Assembly: GCA_030452025.1 (NCBI GenBank)
Contig: JAKDNC010000077.1
Span: 1-10,230, forward strand
Direction of reading: 5' to 3'
From: Nocardioides sp.
GTDB taxonomy: Bacteria > Actinomycetota > Actinomycetes > Propionibacteriales > Nocardioidaceae
DNA length: 10,230 nt
Shown: one piece after another, positions 6,328 to 10,230 of the stretch
Position numbering within the stretch: position 1 is the first letter of the stretch
Layout: each line of letters starts with the position of its first letter
The notes under the pieces: model-generated
What the model saw: the letters and a program-made list of their open reading frames with translations, nothing else
Told to the model about the DNA's origin: nothing
Database searches by the model: none
Translations under genes and position numbers: made by a program

Positions 6328-7140
6328 CGGCTCGCCGAAGACCGGGCCGTTCACGTACGGGAGGGCCATGAGCAGGTCATCAGTCTGGCCGTAGCGCACG
6401 TCCTCGGGCTTGTTCAAGGCCTGGTAGAGCGTGGTGAGCTGAGCCCCGAGGTCGAATCCGTTCTCGCTGGTGCGCTCTTCGATGTACCTGGAGAACAGGT
6501 TGCGCTCCCACGGCCCCGAGTCGTCGGCGTGGAGGCAAAACAGGGTACGAACCAGAAAGATCGATGCCTGGTGCTCGTCGTTGCCGGTCGCTTCAAGGTG
6601 ATCGTAGAGCTTGGCCGTCAACTGCGCCGCATGGATCGAGGCGGCCTCTTGCTCGGTAGACCCGAACTTGGCGCGCCGATAGCCGGCCAGGAACATCAGG
6701 TCCTCGACGTGGTGGGGCAGCTCCTCGAGGGAGAACTCCAGCACGGCTTCCTCGCCCGCCTCAACGGCCAGATCCAACAGCCGGAACCTCTTGAAGTCGC
6801 TGGTGATGACGTAGCCGGGACGCTCGCTGTCAGTCAAGGACTCCATGTAGTCCAACGCCTGCTGCTCGGCGATGACGAGGTCTGCGCCGGCGGACTTCAT
6901 CTCGATCAGCGCGGTGCCGGAGATCGGCGCATCGATTTTTCCGCGCTGGCCAGTCGAGGCGCGCTGCGCGCGCTCCTCATACACGGCTACGGTAGAACGA
7001 GTGATGCCGAAGACACGTAACAGGTCACGCACGAAGCTCTGCGCTTCACCCCGCTCATATCCCTCTGCCTCGCGCCATTGCGCTGCGAACGTACCTGCAC
7101 GAGAGCGGATGTCGGACAGCACGAGGGGCTTCCGAGGCAT
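6088..7140 (-). pseudogene. Truncated MmeI-family (type IIL) restriction-modification gene
   Basis: Residues 1-271 match the start of single-chain MmeI-type enzymes. The N-terminal nuclease domain has the D-X9-E-X-K signature (D70, E80, K82; GKIDAP then LIEMKSAG). The helical spacer domain follows, with FLVRTLFCLHADDSGPW and LLMALPYVNGPVFGEP. In intact enzymes the latter runs into the adenine methyltransferase, then the target-recognition domain, for about 900 residues. Here homology stops near base 6327; the remaining ~79 residues are Arg/Ser-rich and unrelated. Without the methyltransferase the protein cannot modify DNA, and restriction in this family needs the same chain for recognition, so it is almost certainly inactive. 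The start has GGGAGGA about 8 bp upstream and the retained part has no stop or frameshift, suggesting a recent break. Confidence 0.8.
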
Positions 7141-7256
7141 AGGTACATCCTCCCAGCTCTACAGCCAGGCAGGGACCAGTTCGACAGATACCGAAGCTAG
7201 GTGTTGCCTTGAGACCACACCCCGGTGAAATCTCGATGCTCGGCCGCGGGAGGCCC

Positions 7257-7979
7257 TCAGGCGTCGTTGTACTCATCCTCCTCGGTGTGCTTGAGCGCGA
7301 CTCGCTCCACGCCGGAGATTTCGAGCAGGTGAGGAATTAGATCCCGCATCGGCGGGCGGCCATGGAACTGAATGTCTATAACGACGGAGCTTTGCTCGCT
7401 GGTGGAGACCCGCCGGCTCCGCTCGATCGAGCTGGTGAACCCGGAGGTGCTCGCGGCCGCAAGCACGTCGCGCAGCACCCCAGCGCCGTCAGCATAGGTG
7501 ATGCGCAAATGACGCTTACGATCCGGGTCCGGCAACTTTCGGATGATCGGGGCGATGACGAACAGTGTTAGGAGATGCAGCAACGTCAGGGCTATAGCGA
7601 GCGAGAGCATGCCGGATCCGCACGCCATTCCCACGGCCGCGGCGACCCAGATGGTGGCGGCCGTGGTCAAGCCACGCACGACGCTATGGCCCTTGAAGAT
7701 AACTCCGGCACCCAAGAACCCGATACCAGAGACGATCTGAGCCGCGATGCGCGAGGGGTCTAAGTTGACATCACTACCCAGGACGGCTGAAAATCCGTAC
7801 GCCGACACCAGTGTGAAGGCACAGGATCCGAGGCCCACGAGGACATGGGTCCGGTAACCCGCTGCTTTGTTACGCAATTGTCGCTCGACACCGATCAACG
7901 AGCACAGCACGAACGCCGCGACGAGTAGCTGAGTCTCGATCAGACTGGTGTCGGTGACGATTCCGACCAGCGATTCCAT
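7257..7979 (-). CDS. MgtC/SapB family membrane protein
   Basis: The 240-aa product has the MgtC/SapB layout: about five membrane segments (roughly 13-31, 45-66, 78-97, 103-121 and 123-147) and a soluble C-terminal ACT-like domain (about 155-235). Signature blocks are present: GVERQLRNKAAGYRTH (30-45), QIVSGIGFLGAGVIFKG (81-97) and VRGLTTAATIWVAAAVG (101-117). Family members aid survival in low magnesium and, in Salmonella, inhibit the F1Fo ATP synthase; the role in a given actinobacterium is not predictable. AGAGAGGTG lies just before the start. It diverges from the permease operon and lies 116 bp upstream of the broken mmeI-like gene on the same strand. No magnesium riboswitch was recognised upstream. 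Confidence 0.9.
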   Translation of the reverse strand: MESLVGIVTDTSLIETQLLVAAFVLCSLIGVERQLRNKAAGYRTHVLVGLGSCAFTLVSAYGFSAVLGSDVNLDPSRIAAQIVSGIGFLGAGVIFKGHSVVRGLTTAATIWVAAAVGMACGSGMLSLAIALTLLHLLTLFVIAPIIRKLPDPDRKRHLRITYADGAGVLRDVLAAASTSGFTSSIERSRRVSTSEQSSVVIDIQFHGRPPMRDLIPHLLEISGVERVALKHTEEDEYNDA

Positions 7980-8244
7980 GGGTCACCTCTCTCCAGGCCG
8001 AGAGCACATGTGTTGACGGACGGAAACATGCCGTCCTGGCCTTGGACTTGCATGCACTTCAGAGCGAACCATGTAAGCAATGGATCGGCGTTTCCATCGT
8101 CCACCTTGTCTTATGTGCTCTGTCGTGAGCGGGTAGTGCTCATATGTGCGCTCCGCACGGAGTGCCCTTGGTCGATGGCTACGCTGACCTCACCGACGCT
8201 GGTTCCCGGTCGCGACGACGCACCGGGGGGAGGGACCACACCGT
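7980..8244. promoter_or_regulatory. Divergent control region between mgtC-like gene and permease operon
   Basis: This 265-bp gap must hold the promoters of both divergent units. AGAGCACAT (8001-8009) and its exact reverse complement (8113-8121) lie about 100 bp apart. A small hairpin GGACGG-7 nt-CCGTCC spans 8018-8036. TGAGC/GCTCA arms (8126-8130, 8138-8142) form another short dyad. None matches a well-known LacI-type operator of CUT1 sugar operons, and no clear -35/-10 pair was found. GGGGGGAGGG (8225-8234) is the SD region of the permease gene. Confidence 0.4.
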
Positions 8245-9189
8245 ATGACCGCTCAGCGTTCTGCCACGCCTGGGGTGATGTCCGTCGCCCCGCGCAAACA
8301 ATCCCGGCTCTACCGGCAGCGCCAATTGCGTGGGATGGCACTTTTTGCGCTGTTCGCGTTCCCCAACCTCGGCCTCATCGCCGTATTCGCCTACTGGCCG
8401 ATCATTTACAACTTCTATCTCAGCTTCACCAGTTGGGACTTCATCTCCCCCGCCCCGATATGGACAGGGTTGTCGAACTACACGCAGCTGTTCACCTCAG
8501 ACATGTTCGGCAACGTCATGGTGATCAGCTTGACGTGGGTGGTGGTTGTCGTCGGAGTGAATCTCGTCCTCGGCGTCGCCCTCGCCTCGCTGTTCTCCAT
8601 GAAGCTCCCAGGGACCTCTGTGGTCAGCGGAATCGTCTTCACTCCGCACGTCATCTCTGGTGCCGCGATTGCTTCCGTCTGGCTGTTCATCTTCGATCCG
8701 AACTACGGTCTGGCCCGCCTCGCGTTTAATGCCGTCGGCATGAACTCTCCCGCCTGGGTCACCGATGCCGACTGGGCATTGCCCGCTCTCCTGATCGTCT
8801 CGATCTGGAAGGGCGTGGGCTTCGTGGCGATTGTGTACCTCGCCGGCATGCAGGGACTGCCCTCCGAAGTGCTCGAAGCGGCCCGCCTCGACGGCGCGAA
8901 CCGCTGGCAGGCGTTCACCCGGGTCATTCTGCCGTTGCTCTCGCCCACCACGTTCTTCCTGGTCGTCACACAGACGATCGCCGCCTTCAAGGCATTCGAC
9001 ATCATCGCCATGATGACCGGGGGCGGCCCCGCCTCGGCGACCACGACGCTCAGCTGGTTCATTTACGACCAGGCCTTCCAGCGCTCGAACGTCGGTTACT
9101 CCGCCGCCGGAGGCACCATCATGTTCGTAATCCTCATGGTCATCACCGCGCTGCAGTTCCGGTTCGTCGAGAAGAAGGTGAACTACTGA
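8245..9189 (+). CDS. CUT1 carbohydrate ABC transporter permease, MalF/UgpA-like
   Basis: The 314-aa inner-membrane permease has about six membrane segments, the first at residues 31-52 after a basic N terminus (RLYRQRQLRG). The cytoplasmic EAA loop, where the ATPase docks, reads EAARLDGANRWQAFTRVILP (211-230), with the invariant glycine at 217. The late GGGPASATTTL segment (259-269) is typical of the MalF/UgpA half of CUT1 importers for sugars, oligosaccharides or glycerol-3-phosphate. The exact substrate cannot be read from the permease. A purine-rich SD sits about 10 bp upstream. The stop codon overlaps the next start by one base, so the two permeases are made together and should form a heterodimer. 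Confidence 0.93.
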   Translation: MTAQRSATPGVMSVAPRKQSRLYRQRQLRGMALFALFAFPNLGLIAVFAYWPIIYNFYLSFTSWDFISPAPIWTGLSNYTQLFTSDMFGNVMVISLTWVVVVVGVNLVLGVALASLFSMKLPGTSVVSGIVFTPHVISGAAIASVWLFIFDPNYGLARLAFNAVGMNSPAWVTDADWALPALLIVSIWKGVGFVAIVYLAGMQGLPSEVLEAARLDGANRWQAFTRVILPLLSPTTFFLVVTQTIAAFKAFDIIAMMTGGGPASATTTLSWFIYDQAFQRSNVGYSAAGGTIMFVILMVITALQFRFVEKKVNY

Positions 9190-10112
9190 TGTCCACTACA
9201 TCCACTCAGGTGCCCGCACCTCGCACGGATTCGTCGGAGTCACCGGTGACCCCGTCGCGTGCCGTGAAGGCGCGGCGTCGCTCGCGCAAGCTGGTCCGCA
9301 ACTGGTGGGGATTCCTGCTGCTGGTTGCCGCCGCACTGATGTTCGTGGTCCCCCTGTACATGCTGGTCACGACGGCTTTCAAGACCAACTCCGAGATCTA
9401 CGCCTGGCCGCCGCGTCTGCTGCCCTCGGAGCTGACCTGGGACAACCTGCGCTCGGCGTGGACTCTCGCGCCCTTCGACCAGTTCATCAAGAACTCCGTG
9501 ATCGTCACGGTCGCGGGCTCTGCCGCGAAGGTGCTCCTCGCGGTCTTCACCGCTTATGCCTTCGCCTTCCTGCCGTTCCCTGGCAAGAAGATCCTGTTCC
9601 TGGTGATGCTCGGTGCGCTCATGGTCCCCGGCCACGTCACGCTGCTGGTCAACTACATCACCATCGGCAACATGGGAATGATCAACACCTACCCCGGCCT
9701 GATCCTCCCCGGAGTCGCCTCCGCCTTCGGCACTTTCCTGCTGCGTCAGCACTTCCTGTCGCTGCCCAAGGAGCTCTTCGAGGCGGCCGAGGTTGACGGG
9801 GCCGGCCATTTCCGCAAACTGTTCTCGATGGTGATTCCCATGTCGATTCCGGCCCTCGCCACCGTCGCGCTGATCGCTGTAATTGACGACTGGAACGAGT
9901 TCGTATGGCCGCTGATCATCACCAACTCCGTCAACATGCGCACGTTGCCCATCGGCCTCATGTATCTGAAGGCCAACGACGGCATGACCAACTGGGGCGT
10001 GCTCATGTCCGGGACGCTCATTGTGGTCCTGCCCATGCTGCTCGTGTTCCTATTCGCGCAGCGCTACATCGTCACCGGTCTCACCGGCGCCGCCGCGGGC
10101 GGCGGGCGCTGA
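9189..10112 (+). CDS. CUT1 carbohydrate ABC transporter permease, MalG/UgpE-like
   Basis: This 307-aa partner permease starts in the TGATG overlap with the upstream gene. The first 38 residues are hydrophilic and basic (KARRRSRKLVRN), a longer cytoplasmic tail than in many MalG proteins. Six membrane segments follow. The EAA loop is EAAEVDGAGHFRKLFSMVIP (198-217), with glycine at 204. The VPGHVTLLVNY and INTYPGLILP stretches resemble the UgpE subgroup. It pairs with the MalF/UgpA-like protein to form the channel. The binding protein is absent upstream, where mgtC diverges, so it is expected beyond the right edge or elsewhere. The ATPase is often a shared MsiK-type protein encoded elsewhere in actinobacteria. 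Confidence 0.93.
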   Translation: MSTTSTQVPAPRTDSSESPVTPSRAVKARRRSRKLVRNWWGFLLLVAAALMFVVPLYMLVTTAFKTNSEIYAWPPRLLPSELTWDNLRSAWTLAPFDQFIKNSVIVTVAGSAAKVLLAVFTAYAFAFLPFPGKKILFLVMLGALMVPGHVTLLVNYITIGNMGMINTYPGLILPGVASAFGTFLLRQHFLSLPKELFEAAEVDGAGHFRKLFSMVIPMSIPALATVALIAVIDDWNEFVWPLIITNSVNMRTLPIGLMYLKANDGMTNWGVLMSGTLIVVLPMLLVFLFAQRYIVTGLTGAAAGGGR

Positions 10113-10230
10113 CGCCCCAGGCCCCACACCCACCCTTCTCACATCCCGCCGTCCCCGCAGTCCCCCGTCGCGAGATTCGCCGACCGGTCGCTGCACCCTG
10201 CACGCGCTCGTCGGGCGCAGGCACACCCAT
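10113..10230. other. Right-edge intergenic stretch
   Basis: This is 118 bp of C-rich sequence after the second permease. I see no terminator hairpin, SD site or start codon, so whether the operon continues cannot be decided from this window. Confidence 0.4.

Noticed and set aside
6353..6361. An isolated CGTACGGGA resembling the iteron
   Set aside because: It lacks the leading T, lies inside mmeI-like coding sequence (the PYVNG codons) and stands alone, so it is best taken as chance.
7980..8244. M-box magnesium riboswitch upstream of the mgtC-like gene
   Set aside because: On the minus strand a GGTGAGG occurs near 8190, but the following GCUCCU and the other conserved M-box blocks are missing.

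Overview
High-GC, actinobacterial-type DNA: strong G/C at third codon positions, good Shine-Dalgarno (SD) sites and GC-rich hairpins. The genus cannot be named from sequence alone. No tRNA, rRNA, CRISPR array or intact transposase was seen.

Region 1 (1-678) appears non-coding and is highly structured. A module of about 100-130 bp occurs three times: + at 1-102 (cut by the window edge), - at 159-281 and + at 374-505. Each carries copies of a 9-bp iteron, TGTACGGGC or a close variant, ten in all. The inner ends of the second and third modules form a 26-bp inverted repeat (24/26 identical). It brackets a comparatively AT-rich spacer holding a perfect match to the DnaA-box consensus (TTATACACA, 329-337). 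This looks like an iteron-type replication origin, or at least the main initiator-binding/control region of a mobile element.

Region 2 (679-5925) is a same-strand cassette of three genes ending in a strong hairpin: (i) a 1026-aa TOPRIM-like (DUF3854-type) plus P-loop ATPase primase/helicase-like protein; (ii) a 493-aa PD-(D/E)XK nuclease with a four-cysteine Fe-S signature of the Cas4/AddB/RecB type, fused in frame to a 151-aa unknown domain that keeps its own SD and ATG; (iii) a 183-aa unknown protein rich in predicted strands. Origin plus cassette most simply read as the replication module of an integrated plasmid, ICE or phage-satellite-like element. No integrase, transfer gene or element end lies in the window.

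Region 3 (5926-7140) holds the N-terminal ~271 residues of an MmeI-family (type IIL) restriction-modification enzyme on the minus strand. It has lost its methyltransferase and target-recognition domains and runs into about 400 bp of unrecognised sequence beside the element: a scar of insertion or deletion.

Region 4 (7257-10230) looks like ordinary chromosome: an MgtC/SapB membrane protein on the minus strand, diverging from two CUT1-family sugar or glycerol-phosphate-type ABC permeases that are translationally coupled. Their substrate-binding protein and ATPase are not in the window.
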